A stretch of 64,000 bases of DNA from Candidatus Sedimenticola sp. (ex Thyasira tokunagai). Lineage in GTDB: Bacteria; Pseudomonadota; Gammaproteobacteria; Chromatiales; Chromatiaceae. Of the stretch, positions 28,993-37,823 are shown piece after piece. Each line of letters opens with the position of its first letter. Position 1 is the stretch's first letter. The notes beneath the pieces were generated by a model. That model saw only the letters and a list, made by a program, of their open reading frames with translations, ran no database searches and was not told the origin of the DNA. A program made the translations under genes and the position numbers. The DNA lies in contig CP134874.1 in NCBI GenBank assembly GCA_037318855.1, positions 3,348,598 to 3,412,597 on the forward strand, in the 5' to 3' direction.

Positions 28993-29991
28993 ATGATTGA
29001 ATTACTCAACAACAGACTCACTTTCCGTTTTCCGGAGGTTCATCAGAAGGCGGGGTGTCATATCGATTTTCAACGGACGTTGCGGATACCGGATGACAAC
29101 CGGGAGTATCCCCTCCCCCCTGGCTTGGGGCACTTCCCGGTGAAGCATGTGGATGACTTCGCCGACAAGCTCCCTGAGGCCTGGCGGACACATGGCGGGG
29201 TGTTCGTCCCCATGTATCAATCTGAGGCCCTATGGATAAACTTTGGCGGGGATTACCCCTGTGCTGTGAAGATTGCAGCCGGCAAGATCAATGCGGTTTC
29301 CGGGGAGACCTGGAGCAAGGGTCTTTCGGATGATCCACAAGACTATGCGGTCATTCCTGATCAACCCTGGCTGGATGGTTTCAATGTCTCAGAAGATTAC
29401 ATCCGGCAGTTTGTCGCCATGCCTCTGGGTGAGGGCTATTCAGCCGAGGAGCAGATTACTGGTAAGGCTGAACACGGAGGTCTTCAAGTTGTCGTCTATC
29501 CGATGAAACATGATCTCTACGTCGAGCGGTTTGAGCAGGTTGTGGAGACAGAGATGAGTTATTTGGAGGTACCTGCATACTGCCATATGGCCTGTGAATC
29601 AGCCGCCCCGGATATGGGCCTGGCTCCGGGCGGCCTCATGCGGCAGGAGATCTATGAAGACGAGTACGGTATAGATGCATGGGACCTGGACAACGGCTAC
29701 CGCTGCTTTATTCACCTGGCCAACAGCGAGCAGTACCAGGCAATCACCGGGTGCCGGCCACCCCATAAACCGGCAACCGCAAAGGATTACACCAACGCCG
29801 GCCTTCCCTGGTTTGATTATTATGATGACGGAAAGGCGCTGCCCGGTGCCGGCACTTTGAGTAGCCTGACCAGCGTTGCTGCCAAGATGGTCGAAAAAGG
29901 TAAGGGGCTTCTACCGGGCAATGATCCGGTTCAACCCAAGATCATTAAGACAATCAACAAGGGCAATGAGGTTAGGGATGGTGAGTTCTGA
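28993..29991 (+). CDS. Conserved-looking cytoplasmic protein of unknown function (332 aa)
   Basis: 332 aa, no signal peptide or membrane segment. AAAGGAG lies 8 bases before the ATG, so expression is likely good. The sequence is rich in aromatic residues, with segments such as PWLDGFNVSEDYIRQFVAMP, GYSAEEQITG and APGGLMRQEIYEDEYGIDAW. These look like constrained motifs rather than random sequence. I do not recognise a family. The neighbours are a MITE and the XRE regulator upstream, and a relic plus a toxin-antitoxin-like pair downstream. No function assigned. Confidence 0.7.
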   Translation: MIELLNNRLTFRFPEVHQKAGCHIDFQRTLRIPDDNREYPLPPGLGHFPVKHVDDFADKLPEAWRTHGGVFVPMYQSEALWINFGGDYPCAVKIAAGKINAVSGETWSKGLSDDPQDYAVIPDQPWLDGFNVSEDYIRQFVAMPLGEGYSAEEQITGKAEHGGLQVVVYPMKHDLYVERFEQVVETEMSYLEVPAYCHMACESAAPDMGLAPGGLMRQEIYEDEYGIDAWDLDNGYRCFIHLANSEQYQAITGCRPPHKPATAKDYTNAGLPWFDYYDDGKALPGAGTLSSLTSVAAKMVEKGKGLLPGNDPVQPKIIKTINKGNEVRDGEF

Positions 29992-30026
29992 CCGTACTTA
30001 GTGAGGCGCTGGCTGGTCTTGCTCTT

Positions 30027-30167
30027 CAGGGCTGAGCGAATACGCCCGATCCCCGTACCCAGTTTTTCGATGTAGTTGCAGCGTAACAGCAGGCTGGCTA
30101 TCAGTGGATTGCGACAGACACTTCGTGTGCCGAACTCCTCTGATTTTAGGCCTTTTGGCAGGCCTCC
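30027..30167 (-). pseudogene. Relic of a second AlbA_2/Schlafen-type ATP-binding gene
   Basis: On the minus strand this stretch encodes GGLPKGLKSEEFGTRSVCRN, PLIASLLLRCNYIEKLGTGI and GRIRSALK. This is nearly the same as residues of the split gene at 21694-22444 (GGLPKGLKPKEFGTRSVCRN and following). Only about 46 codons survive, with no start. It abuts the stop of the nucleotidyltransferase gene. It shows that a second copy of this gene once lay on the other side of the mrr-XRE region. Confidence 0.82.
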
Positions 30168-30887
30168 CTAGCTCTGCAACTCCTTACTCCCCGCGGCGAT
30201 GGCTTCCATCCGTTCCAGAATGAGTGGAATCCGTGACTGACTGGCTATATCAGTCGGCATGTGCCCCGGTACTGAATCCATAAACCGATTATCTTCCAGT
30301 AATCCCATAAAACGCTCCGCCAGAACCTGAATCAGGGCAACCTCTGTATTTTGGACTTCTTCAATAAGTTCTGGCCTTCCATCCAATACCGCCACAATAT
30401 CTTCAATATCATGACTCATTACATAGTCTCCCTCTCCTCGCCCATCAAAGGCCTCCAATTTGGTAATGAGGAAATAGGGAGAAGAAACCATTTGAAGCAA
30501 CTGACCAGAAGGCAAACTGACCGAAATAGCGTGCTCAATTGCAGGCACATACCAGCGATTCCCAAAGCCTAAAATAGAGCTGTCTGTTGGCATCACGTCC
30601 AAAATAACCGGATCACTCACCCAACGGCATATAGGGGCATCTTCACTCGTATCCTCGACAAACCCACAGTCACGTAATTTTTCTGCCAATTGATGATACT
30701 GAGCCAGTGATGCAACATGAACAATAGTATCGACATCCCGTGTCACCCGAATAGGCGGGGCTGCATCATCAGTAATCAATAAGCCAGTGGCACAACCACC
30801 CAGGAACACCATTTGATCTGTCAGCGCCCCAAGCTGCTTGACGGCCAACTCTAAAATCTCAAGATTGGGATTTTGTACTCTAGCCAT
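30168..30887 (-). CDS. AbiEii-like nucleotidyltransferase (putative toxin of a TA-like pair)
   Basis: 239 aa. The nucleotidyltransferase core is FLGGCATGLLITD with the paired acidic motif RVTRDVDTIV (GG...DxD pattern), then PVILDVMP with the third Asp, and later TKLEAFDGRGEGD with the Lys and Arg seen in AbiEii/DUF1814-type enzymes, followed by HDIEDIVAVLDGR. Members transfer nucleotides to target molecules and can be growth-inhibiting toxins. The start overlaps the upstream gene by 8 bases, so the two are translated together. Whether the pair is a true toxin-antitoxin system is inferred. Confidence 0.8.
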   Translation of the reverse strand: MARVQNPNLEILELAVKQLGALTDQMVFLGGCATGLLITDDAAPPIRVTRDVDTIVHVASLAQYHQLAEKLRDCGFVEDTSEDAPICRWVSDPVILDVMPTDSSILGFGNRWYVPAIEHAISVSLPSGQLLQMVSSPYFLITKLEAFDGRGEGDYVMSHDIEDIVAVLDGRPELIEEVQNTEVALIQVLAERFMGLLEDNRFMDSVPGHMPTDIASQSRIPLILERMEAIAAGSKELQS

Positions 30888-31401
30888 ACTGCTTTAGCCT
30901 AATACGGATCTCTTTAATGGCCATTTCACGCTCCCTGGCACGCCCACCGCGAATGGCATCCACCAATGCCAACAACTCATAAAGCGCAGAATCACGCTTA
31001 GCCGCCTCAGGAGCTGACTTATAGAGCGGCGAGAACTCAATCCCTCTATCCCGCCCATCTGCAGCGGGCCATACGGGGGGAGGATCTAGATCGGAAACAA
31101 ACTGTTTATTTAGGGGGGGAGCCGCATGCGACGTCAAGGTACCGCGACTCATCTGCCCACGCTCAGGCACAAATACATAACGTAAACCATGAACCAAAAA
31201 CTCTTCCAAGTTTCTGATATTCGGTACGATTCTCTCCCCTTTCTTGAGTGCCAAATTGGCAGCCATAGAGCGTTTCACGGCCGAGTGAACTTCAGATGGA
31301 CTCATTCCCAATTCCATTGCCAGGTGGTTATAGGCCCATGGTTGGTCACCCATGGCAACCAGTTTCAAGAGCACCATTACATCTTGGGACTTCAAATTCA
31401 T
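30880..31401 (-). CDS. Winged-helix protein, partner of the nucleotidyltransferase
   Basis: 173 aa from ATG 31401 (MNLKSQDVMVLLKLVAMGDQ), which has AGAGA upstream; the frame is open to 31491, but the extra residues look non-coding. Residues about 1-70 form a winged helix: WAYNHLAMELGMSPSEVHSA with a basic wing (LKKGERIVPN). The C-terminal half is Pro-rich in the middle and ends in a charged helix (GGRAREREMAIKEIRIRLKQ). The pairing with an AbiEii-like enzyme suggests antitoxin or regulator function, although the sequence is not a clear AbiEi. Confidence 0.72.
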   Translation of the reverse strand: MNLKSQDVMVLLKLVAMGDQPWAYNHLAMELGMSPSEVHSAVKRSMAANLALKKGERIVPNIRNLEEFLVHGLRYVFVPERGQMSRGTLTSHAAPPLNKQFVSDLDPPPVWPAADGRDRGIEFSPLYKSAPEAAKRDSALYELLALVDAIRGGRAREREMAIKEIRIRLKQYG

Positions 31402-31654
31402 TGGCCATTCTCTGATCGCGATTTGCGAATCAAGAATAGCACAATTTTGAGTCTTGGCAAGAGAACACAAGAGTGAAATCACCACCGACAAAGCCAGTGG
31501 CTTATTGGTTTAGCCCCTCAAAGGCGCCGCTCACTTCCCTTGGAGAGCAAGGCCCGCTTGCGAAACTCTAGTGCTCCGTAACGAATAAAGGGTACAAATC
31601 AGAGCCTCACAAATGATCCAAAACAAGGCATATCTTGCAGACAAAATATGACCG

Positions 31655-32788
31655 TCATCCTTTCCGATAAGGTGACCCCGCCTCAAGCTGCATCTTGTAG
31701 TCATCAATGGCCGTCTGTTCCCGCCGGAGAAAATCAGCAATCGCCTCAGAAAACTCGGGATGGCTGATCCAATGACTGGAGTAGGTGCGGGTGGGCAGAA
31801 AGCCACGCCAGATTTTGTGCTCGCCCTGGGCTCCGGGTTCAAAATGTTTCAGGCCGTTGGCGATGCAGTATTCGATGCCCTGGTAGAAGCAGGTTTCAAA
31901 GTGGAGGTTGTCATACTCTTTGAGGCAGCCCCAGTGGCGGCCGTAGAGGGTGTCGTCGCTACGTAGCATCCAGGCGCCGGCCACGGCTTCGTTGCCGTCA
32001 TAGGCCAGTACCAGAATTATCTGTCGCCCCATCGCTTTTGCCGTCTCTTTGAAGAAGCCGCTGTTGAGGGTGGGCAGGCTGTAGCGCTGCTCGAATGGCA
32101 CCTCGTACATACGGGCGAAGAGCTCCCAAGTGGCGTCATCAACCTCGTCACCATGGTATAGCTGGAGGCGCAGGCCGCTCTCTGCCACCAGGCGGCGTTC
32201 ACGGCGTATGTTCTTGCGGCGCTTGGCGTTGAGTTCTGCAAGAAAGACATCGAAATCAGCATAGTCTCTGTTGTGCCAGTGAAACTGTACGTCGTTGCGT
32301 AGCATCAATCCCATGGAGTGGTGTAGCCGACTCTCTTCTTCATCGATAAAGAGCCAGTGGAGTGATGAGGCCTCCACCTCTGCGGCCACCTCGATTGCTT
32401 TATCAAGAAGCGCTCGAGAGAGTTCAGCTGCCGGGAGTTCATCAGCCAATAACATCCGCTGCCCGGTGGCCGGCGCATAGGGGATGGAGGAGACCAGTTT
32501 GGGGTAGTAAGCAAGACTGTGGCGCTGATACGCCTGAGCCCAGGCGTGGTCAAAGACAAACTCGCCGTAGGAGTTATCTTTCAGGTAGAGGGGCATGGCG
32601 GCCACCAGCCGCTCACCCTCCCAGGCTGCCAGATGCATTGGTCGCCAACCGAAGGTGGGTGAGGCGCAATTGTTGTGCTCCAGGGCGGCGAGAAAGGCGT
32701 GACGGAGAAATGGGTTGTTGCCCTTTACCAGCCGGTCCCACTGCTCGGCGGGTAGATCGTCGATGGTGGAACAGACTTCAACTCTCAT
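31655..32788 (-). CDS. FemAB-like/GNAT acyltransferase (PF04339-type, DUF482)
   Basis: 377 aa from ATG 32788 (MRVEVCSTIDDLPAEQWDRL). The open frame reaches 32824, but this start matches the family and overlaps the end of dinB by only 11 bases. The pattern NPFLRHAFLAALE, then PMYLK-like and YGEFVFDHAWAQAY, AKRRKNIRRERR, and late GAQGEHKIWRGFLP is that of the bacterial peptidogalycan-recognition or FemAB-like family. These have two GNAT folds. The acyl substrate is unknown. Co-transcribed with dinB by position. Confidence 0.85.
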   Translation of the reverse strand: MRVEVCSTIDDLPAEQWDRLVKGNNPFLRHAFLAALEHNNCASPTFGWRPMHLAAWEGERLVAAMPLYLKDNSYGEFVFDHAWAQAYQRHSLAYYPKLVSSIPYAPATGQRMLLADELPAAELSRALLDKAIEVAAEVEASSLHWLFIDEEESRLHHSMGLMLRNDVQFHWHNRDYADFDVFLAELNAKRRKNIRRERRLVAESGLRLQLYHGDEVDDATWELFARMYEVPFEQRYSLPTLNSGFFKETAKAMGRQIILVLAYDGNEAVAGAWMLRSDDTLYGRHWGCLKEYDNLHFETCFYQGIEYCIANGLKHFEPGAQGEHKIWRGFLPTRTYSSHWISHPEFSEAIADFLRREQTAIDDYKMQLEAGSPYRKG

Positions 32789-33965
32789 CGTTTGGGCTCT
32801 CCACGCCCAGGGCCAGTTTGTCACGGCCGAAGCGATCTTTTACCTGGTCGATGGCGGCGTAAAGTTGCTGTTGCCGCTGCCGTTCGGTTGGATCGTCGAA
32901 CAGGTCCCGCGCCGGCTCGCCCTCTTCCCAGCCGGTGATACCGAGGCCGATCAGCCGCACTGGCTTGCCGACCTGGCCACTGGCTGTATAGAGCTGCCAC
33001 GCCTGGGTGAAGAGGACGCTGTCTGCGTCTGTCACCTCCGCTAGGCGGCATTGGCGGGTGAGGGTCTCAAAACCGCCGAGCCGTAGCTTGAAAGTGACCA
33101 CCCGGCCTTTCAGTCCCTCCCTGCGGGCAGTGGCACCTACCTCTGATGAGAGCGCACGCAGCCGTTCGCGCAGCAGCCGTGTATCGGTGACATCCTGGTT
33201 GAATGTGGTCTCTTTGGAGATCGACTTTCTTCCTTCGGCCCCTCCCACCTGGTCTGATGCGATACCACGGGCCTGGTGATAGAGGTGTTCCCCTCCCCCG
33301 TTACCGAAGTAGTGCTGCAGCGACTCCAGGCTGTAGCCGCGCAGTTGGGCTACATTGCGTATTCCCAGGCGCTGTACTGTCTTTAGGGTCTGTTTCCCTA
33401 CACCCCGCAGCCGTGACACTGGCATGGGATCGAGAAAGGCGTAAACCTGCTCAGGAGGAACAAAGGTGAGCCCGTCGGGTTTATTGAAATCGGAAGCCAG
33501 TTTTGCGATCAGTCGATTGGGACCGATACCGACCGAGCAGGTGAGATCCACTGCCGCTTTGACCTGTTGACGGACTCGCTCTCCGACCTGCCGGGGGGTG
33601 CCAAACAGCCGTTCGAGGCCGCTGATATCAACGTAGGCCTCATCCACTGAGACCTGCTCGATCACTGGGGATATCCCCTCCAGCGCCACCATCACCCGGC
33701 GGGAGGCCTCACTATAGCGCGCCATGGAGGGGCGCAGATAGACCGCATCCGGGCAGCGGCGGTAGGCCTCGGAGATAGGCATGGCGGAGCGGATGCCGTA
33801 GCGGCGGGCCTCATAGGAACAGGCGGCGACGACACCCCGCTTGCCGGGCTGTGCCCCAACGACCACGGGACGGCCAAGGTACTCAGGATGATCGCGCTGC
33901 TCCACCGACGCAAAGAATGCATCCATGTCGATGTGCATGATCCACCTGCATGAGGCTTCGCCCAT
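32778..33965 (-). CDS. dinB: DNA polymerase IV (DinB, Y-family)
   Basis: 395 aa. Palm motif I is HIDMDAFFASVEQRD, with the metal ligand Asp and the two Phe of the steric gate. Motif III is SVDEAYVD with the Asp-Glu pair. The thumb carries the HhH-type RLRGVGKQTLKTVQRLGI, and the little-finger domain ends with LIGLGITGWE. Pol IV carries out error-prone translesion synthesis. The C-terminus ends without a clear beta-clamp motif of the QL(S/D)LF type, though FDD...QRQQQLYAAID is present. The LexA box was looked for upstream without success. Confidence 0.95.
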   Translation of the reverse strand: MGEASCRWIMHIDMDAFFASVEQRDHPEYLGRPVVVGAQPGKRGVVAACSYEARRYGIRSAMPISEAYRRCPDAVYLRPSMARYSEASRRVMVALEGISPVIEQVSVDEAYVDISGLERLFGTPRQVGERVRQQVKAAVDLTCSVGIGPNRLIAKLASDFNKPDGLTFVPPEQVYAFLDPMPVSRLRGVGKQTLKTVQRLGIRNVAQLRGYSLESLQHYFGNGGGEHLYHQARGIASDQVGGAEGRKSISKETTFNQDVTDTRLLRERLRALSSEVGATARREGLKGRVVTFKLRLGGFETLTRQCRLAEVTDADSVLFTQAWQLYTASGQVGKPVRLIGLGITGWEEGEPARDLFDDPTERQRQQQLYAAIDQVKDRFGRDKLALGVESPNDES

Positions 33966-33986
33966 AGTGCCGATTCTTGAGCCGCT

Positions 33987-34247
33987 CTACTCCCCGGTGG
34001 GGCGGGCGGCAATCACCTCTTCAAATAAGGTAGCGGCAGCTTCCATCTCCTGATTTCTCACCGCTTTACCCAGATCATTGAGTTTGAACGACAACTCCTC
34101 GTCATGGAGTTGTGAGATGACATAACGCTTGTAGGAGACCACGGCGTCATCGAACTCCATACCGCTGATGGCACCGGGAGATTCAATAAAACTACGCCCC
34201 TGCTGAAGAAATTTCTCAAAGGGTTTGTATTCGGCTATTAGGGACAT
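33987..34247 (-). CDS. Small helical protein upstream of dinB (86 aa)
   Basis: 86 aa, acidic, helix-rich, no signal peptide. It lies 21 bases upstream of dinB on the same strand, so is probably in one transcript with it and the acyltransferase. No family recognised. The sequence (FEKFLQQGRSFIESPGAISG, then DDAVVSYKRYVISQLHDEEL) looks like a genuine folded protein. Confidence 0.6.
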   Translation of the reverse strand: MSLIAEYKPFEKFLQQGRSFIESPGAISGMEFDDAVVSYKRYVISQLHDEELSFKLNDLGKAVRNQEMEAAATLFEEVIAARPTGE

Positions 34248-34733
34248 AGGGTTCTCACTACAGAATTAATAAGCTATAGGTTAAATGAAACTTAACTTAA
34301 GCAGTATATTCCCATGGAATATCTATCTCGTCATTCCGGCGTAGGCCGGTATGATGGTTTTTTTGAGCTTAGGTTAAGTATCATTTATGTATGTGCTGAA
34401 AATAGTGGTGACGGGGTGGGAATGCAAGAGGATTGTGACCATTCGAACATTGTTGAATTTAATGTCTCATTGGAAAAACGTCTTTGAGCCGTGCTTGAAT
34501 ATCCATCACTCTTCGAAATAGCGCTCCAATGGCCTTAAAATCACCTGTAGGAGCCCCGCCCCCGGGGCGAGGGAATATTGCTGGTACTCAACGTTCATCG
34601 CGGCGAGGGCGCCGCTCCGACCCTCCAGCGCGCACCTTATGCTGAATAGTTACAATTTAACAACTACAGAAGCACCATCAAAGCATCTCTGATAGATTAG
34701 GCCGGATACACCGATCAATCGTCAGGCCTCAAG
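34248..34733. other. 486-bp intergenic region with repeats
   Basis: Contains a short palindrome (CCGGCGTAGGCCGG, about 34337-34350) and a REP-like element (34545-34620). No gene is supported. Confidence 0.5.
34545..34620. repeat. REP-like palindromic element
   Basis: Starts CTGTAGGAGCCCCGCC and ends GCGAGGGCGCCGCTCC. One of the seven GTAGGAGC...GCTCC elements in the window, of the GC-rich subtype. Confidence 0.6.
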
Positions 34734-35444
34734 ATGTCGACCTTCCATTTTCAGCACTTCTCTGTCACCCAGTATGCCTCTGGGATGAAGGTCTGCACCG
34801 ATGCCACCCTGTTTGGCGCCATGGCGCCGGTATCTGGTGGTGAACGGGTGCTGGATATCGGCACAGGCACCGGCCTGCTCTCATTGATGGCCGCCCAGCT
34901 GGGTGCAGACAACATCACCGCTGTTGAGATCACCAGTGATGCCTACCAAGAGGCCGTAGACAATTTTACCGCCTCCCCCTGGTCAGACAGGCTTCGAGCC
35001 GTGCACGGGGATGTGGGGGATTTTGCCCGTGCCACCGAGGAGAGGTATGACCTGATCATCTGCAACCCGCCCTTCTTCGAGGATCACCTGAAAGCGGCCA
35101 CAGCCATACGAAGTACCGCCCGCCATACCGACCAGCTCCCCTTCCCCAACCTGATTACGGCGGTGGACAAATTGCTCACCGACGTGGGGCTCCTCTACCT
35201 GCTGCTTCCTATTCATGCAGTGGAAAGGTTCTGCCGGCTGGCGGCTGTAGCGGGGATACACTTGGTCAATAGAACAGACATTCGTGGCTATAGCCGCAAC
35301 AGCGCGAAGGTGAGTGCGCTCACCTTCCGTCGCAAGCCCATGGCTTTCATCAGCCGGTTACTGACCATCTACCGTGAAGAGCGGGTGTACTCGGGTGAGA
35401 GCGAACGTTATCTGGTAGATTTTTTGTTGCGTTTTAAGAAATAA
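34734..35444 (+). CDS. trmN6: tRNA1(Val) (adenine(37)-N6)-methyltransferase
   Basis: 236 aa. The family opening FHFQHFSVTQ...MKVCTDATLFGAM is followed by AdoMet motif I VLDIGTGTGLLSLMAAQ (40-56) and the catalytic NPPFF motif of N6-adenine methyltransferases. This is the pattern of E. coli YfiC/TrmN6, which methylates A37 of tRNA-Val. Both ends and length agree with the family. Single gene between two REP elements. Confidence 0.9.
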   Translation: MSTFHFQHFSVTQYASGMKVCTDATLFGAMAPVSGGERVLDIGTGTGLLSLMAAQLGADNITAVEITSDAYQEAVDNFTASPWSDRLRAVHGDVGDFARATEERYDLIICNPPFFEDHLKAATAIRSTARHTDQLPFPNLITAVDKLLTDVGLLYLLLPIHAVERFCRLAAVAGIHLVNRTDIRGYSRNSAKVSALTFRRKPMAFISRLLTIYREERVYSGESERYLVDFLLRFKK

Positions 35445-35550
35445 CGCTGATACTGGCTATCTATCCAGCCGAACGGCTTTTCGGTACATTAGGAGCCACT
35501 GGGCAGGCCTACGCTCCAGCTTCGAATAATAAAACTGGTGCTGTACCATG

Positions 35551-35690
35551 TTCCTGTTCCACGCAATTATCATCACCTCTGTAGGAGCGGCGCCCCCGCC
35601 GCGATGAACGTTGCACAGCCCTGCGAGATCCCATCGCGCCGAGGGCGGCGCTCCTACATCACGGGTGTAGGCTGTGTGGAACAGGATTAT
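35551..35690. repeat. REP-like element with outer inverted arms
   Basis: The core runs from CTGTAGGAGCGGCGCC (35579) to GGCGGCGCTCCTACA (about 35657). The outer arms CCTGTTCCACGCA and TGTGTGGAACAGG are inverted repeats with one mismatch. The right arm continues into GATTATTGTGCA, also seen at two other copies. Confidence 0.65.
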
Positions 35691-35723
35691 TGTGCAGAGC
35701 AATTATAATAAATAGGATCGCCC

Positions 35724-37004
35724 ATGAATGCCGTTTTCTTTGCTCTTGTGCTTATCGCCTTTTTAACGGCCGCCTGGAATCAGTTTGGTGCGACAGGTGA
35801 TGTCACGCCAATGGATGCACTCTCCAAAGCGATGATCGATTCAGCGGGCGGTGCTGTTGAGTTGGCAATCGGACTGGTGGGTGTCATGGCGCTCTTTCTT
35901 GGCTTGATGAAGATCGCTGAAGAGGGTGGGCTGCTGACCATTTTGGCACGGTTGATCCGCCCTCTGATGGTTAGACTCTTTCCCGATGTACCGGCGGAGC
36001 ACCCAGCGATGGGGGCGATGATCCTCAATATGTCGGCAAATATTCTGGGACTTGGCAACGCGGCGACACCCTTTGGTATCCGCGCCATGCAGGAGTTGAA
36101 CAAGCTCAACCCGATCAAGGGTACCGCCACCGACTCCATGGTGCTGTTTCTTGCCATCAACACCTCAAGCATCACCCTGCTGCCCACCGGCGTAATCGCC
36201 TTGCGTGCCTCGGCGGGCTCCCTGGACCCGGCAGCGATTTTACCGACAACACTGTTTGCCACGGTCTGCTCCACCGCCATCGCGATTATCGCAGCACTGA
36301 CCTATCGCCACTTCTTCCCTGTCAAGCAGGGGGATGATGCCGACGCAGAGCATGTCGACACTGATGAGACTAGCTCTCCTTCTGAACTCCCGGATCAGCA
36401 TGAAGGCTATTCGCCTTTGGTCTCTTATGCCGTTCTAGTGGGTTTTCTCTGCCTGATTCCGCTGACGGTGCTCTATGGAGACGTCATTTCCCCCTGGATA
36501 TTGCCGGGGCTGATGCTCGGCTTTCTGCTCTTTGGCCTACTCCGTGGTGTCAAGATATATGAGGCCTTTGTCGAGGGTGCCAAAGAGGGCTTTCAGGTGG
36601 CGCTAAAGATCATCCCCTACCTGGTGGCCATACTGGTAGCTGTCGGTATGTTCAGAGCCAGCGGTGCCCTCGATTGGCTGGTGGGCGGACTGGGGAGTGT
36701 CACCTCCCCCATGGGGATGCCGGCAGAGGCACTGCCTATGGCGCTGCTGAGGCCGCTTTCAGGTTCTGGCGCCTATGGCGTGATGGCATCAATCATCAAT
36801 GACCCGGCGATTGGACCGGATAGCTATACCGGTTATCTGGTATCGACCCTGCAGGGCTCTACAGAGACAACCTTCTATGTGTTGGCAGTCTACTTCGGTG
36901 CGGTGCAGATTCGTCGTATTCGTCACGCCCTGGCGGTGGGGCTGACGGCTGATCTGGCCGGCGTGATCGCGGCAGTAGTGGCTGTGAGCTTTTTATTGGG
37001 CTGA
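35724..37004 (+). CDS. SpmA-SpmB fusion, nucleoside-recognition (Gate) domain membrane protein
   Basis: 426 aa with two Gate domains. The N-terminal half (about 1-200) matches SpmA: GLVGVMALFLGLMKIAEEGG, MGAMILNMSANILGLGNAAT, INTSSITLLPTGVIALRA. The C-terminal half (about 235-426) matches SpmB: FVEGAKEGFQVALKIIPYLV, LLRPLSGSGAYGVM, SYTGYLVSTLQGSTETTFYV. A charged linker joins them (about 205-230). In Bacillus SpmA and SpmB are separate proteins of spore maturation. Single-chain fusions are common in non-sporulating proteobacteria, and their substrate is unknown. About ten membrane helices are expected. Confidence 0.88.
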   Translation: MNAVFFALVLIAFLTAAWNQFGATGDVTPMDALSKAMIDSAGGAVELAIGLVGVMALFLGLMKIAEEGGLLTILARLIRPLMVRLFPDVPAEHPAMGAMILNMSANILGLGNAATPFGIRAMQELNKLNPIKGTATDSMVLFLAINTSSITLLPTGVIALRASAGSLDPAAILPTTLFATVCSTAIAIIAALTYRHFFPVKQGDDADAEHVDTDETSSPSELPDQHEGYSPLVSYAVLVGFLCLIPLTVLYGDVISPWILPGLMLGFLLFGLLRGVKIYEAFVEGAKEGFQVALKIIPYLVAILVAVGMFRASGALDWLVGGLGSVTSPMGMPAEALPMALLRPLSGSGAYGVMASIINDPAIGPDSYTGYLVSTLQGSTETTFYVLAVYFGAVQIRRIRHALAVGLTADLAGVIAAVVAVSFLLG

Positions 37005-37021
37005 TATTATTTTACCGGGCT

Positions 37022-37157
37022 ATGTACAACAACCCTGAGAATTATCGCGATCGGAAAAAGTTGCATTTGTGGGAGCGAACTTGTTCGCGATTGGCTCCGC
37101 GGCAGGTTCTTCGCGAACAGATTCGCTCCTACAATTGGTTTCAGAATTATTGTGCAG
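37022..37157. repeat. REP-like element with longer inverted ends
   Basis: The core TTGTGGGAGCGAACTTGTTC (37068) to CAGATTCGCTCCTACA (37133) is the same subtype as 63285-63348. The outer arms include ATGTACAACAACCCTGA and TCAGAATTATTGTGCA, similar to the arms of the copy at 63237-63372. This suggests a mobile unit of about 135 bp. Confidence 0.65.
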
Positions 37158-37176
37158 AACCCGTTTTCAGTTTAAA

Positions 37177-37584
37177 TCACTTCACCCCATGCATCTTCTG
37201 GAAGTGCTCTGTATACCACTTGGGCTCAGTGAAATCGGCATCATAGATAAAGGCGGCAACTGCATTACGATCACTCTCTGAGAGATCGACCGGCGGCATC
37301 ACTTTGAAACGCCTGACAGCTCCCAACATCAAAGATTTTTCAACATCCTGCGTCTCCAGCCAGGAAGAGAGGCGCATAATAAAATCATCCCTGTCTGGAT
37401 TAGGCCCCAAGTAGTGATTTTTTACAGCAAAGATGGGCGGTGCAACCATATCCGGGCTGCGGTCAAACTTATGGCAGGCCATACAGACGGTGGTAAATAT
37501 CTCTTTACCCCTTTCACCCTCTTCCGCCGAAACGGAAAACCCTAACGGTAACAACAGCGCGGTTAATAAAACACGTTTCTTCAT
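37177..37584 (-). CDS. Periplasmic c-type cytochrome
   Basis: 135 aa. Signal peptide (MKKRVLLTALLLPLGFSVSA) and one haem-binding motif CMACH (Cys34, Cys37, His38). A possible distal Met ligand lies in FKVMPPV. The spacing fits a small class I cytochrome c that carries electrons in the periplasm. No oxidase or dehydrogenase gene is beside it. A REP-like element lies just upstream. Confidence 0.88.
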   Translation of the reverse strand: MKKRVLLTALLLPLGFSVSAEEGERGKEIFTTVCMACHKFDRSPDMVAPPIFAVKNHYLGPNPDRDDFIMRLSSWLETQDVEKSLMLGAVRRFKVMPPVDLSESDRNAVAAFIYDADFTEPKWYTEHFQKMHGVK

Positions 37585-37637
37585 TTATCATTTTCCCTGG
37601 AGGTATACAACTATTCAGCACAGGAAGCCGATCTCTT

Positions 37638-37700
37638 TGTAGGAGCGGTCTCCCGGACCGCGATGGAATTTCCATCGCGCTTCGAGAAAGCACTCCTACA
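37638..37700. repeat. REP-like palindromic element
   Basis: TTGTAGGAGCGGTCTCCCGG to CTTCGAGAAAGCACTCCTAC, upstream of the cytochrome c gene. Confidence 0.6.
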
Positions 37701-37823
37701 CCTGGAGTAGCAGATTACTATACAAAGCGATTTTAAAGTAAGTAGCAGGTCACGCCTCCTACACGTTGCCCAAGGGCAACGTGTAGGCGGGATGATTATA
37801 TTTCACTCACATCATACTTGGTA

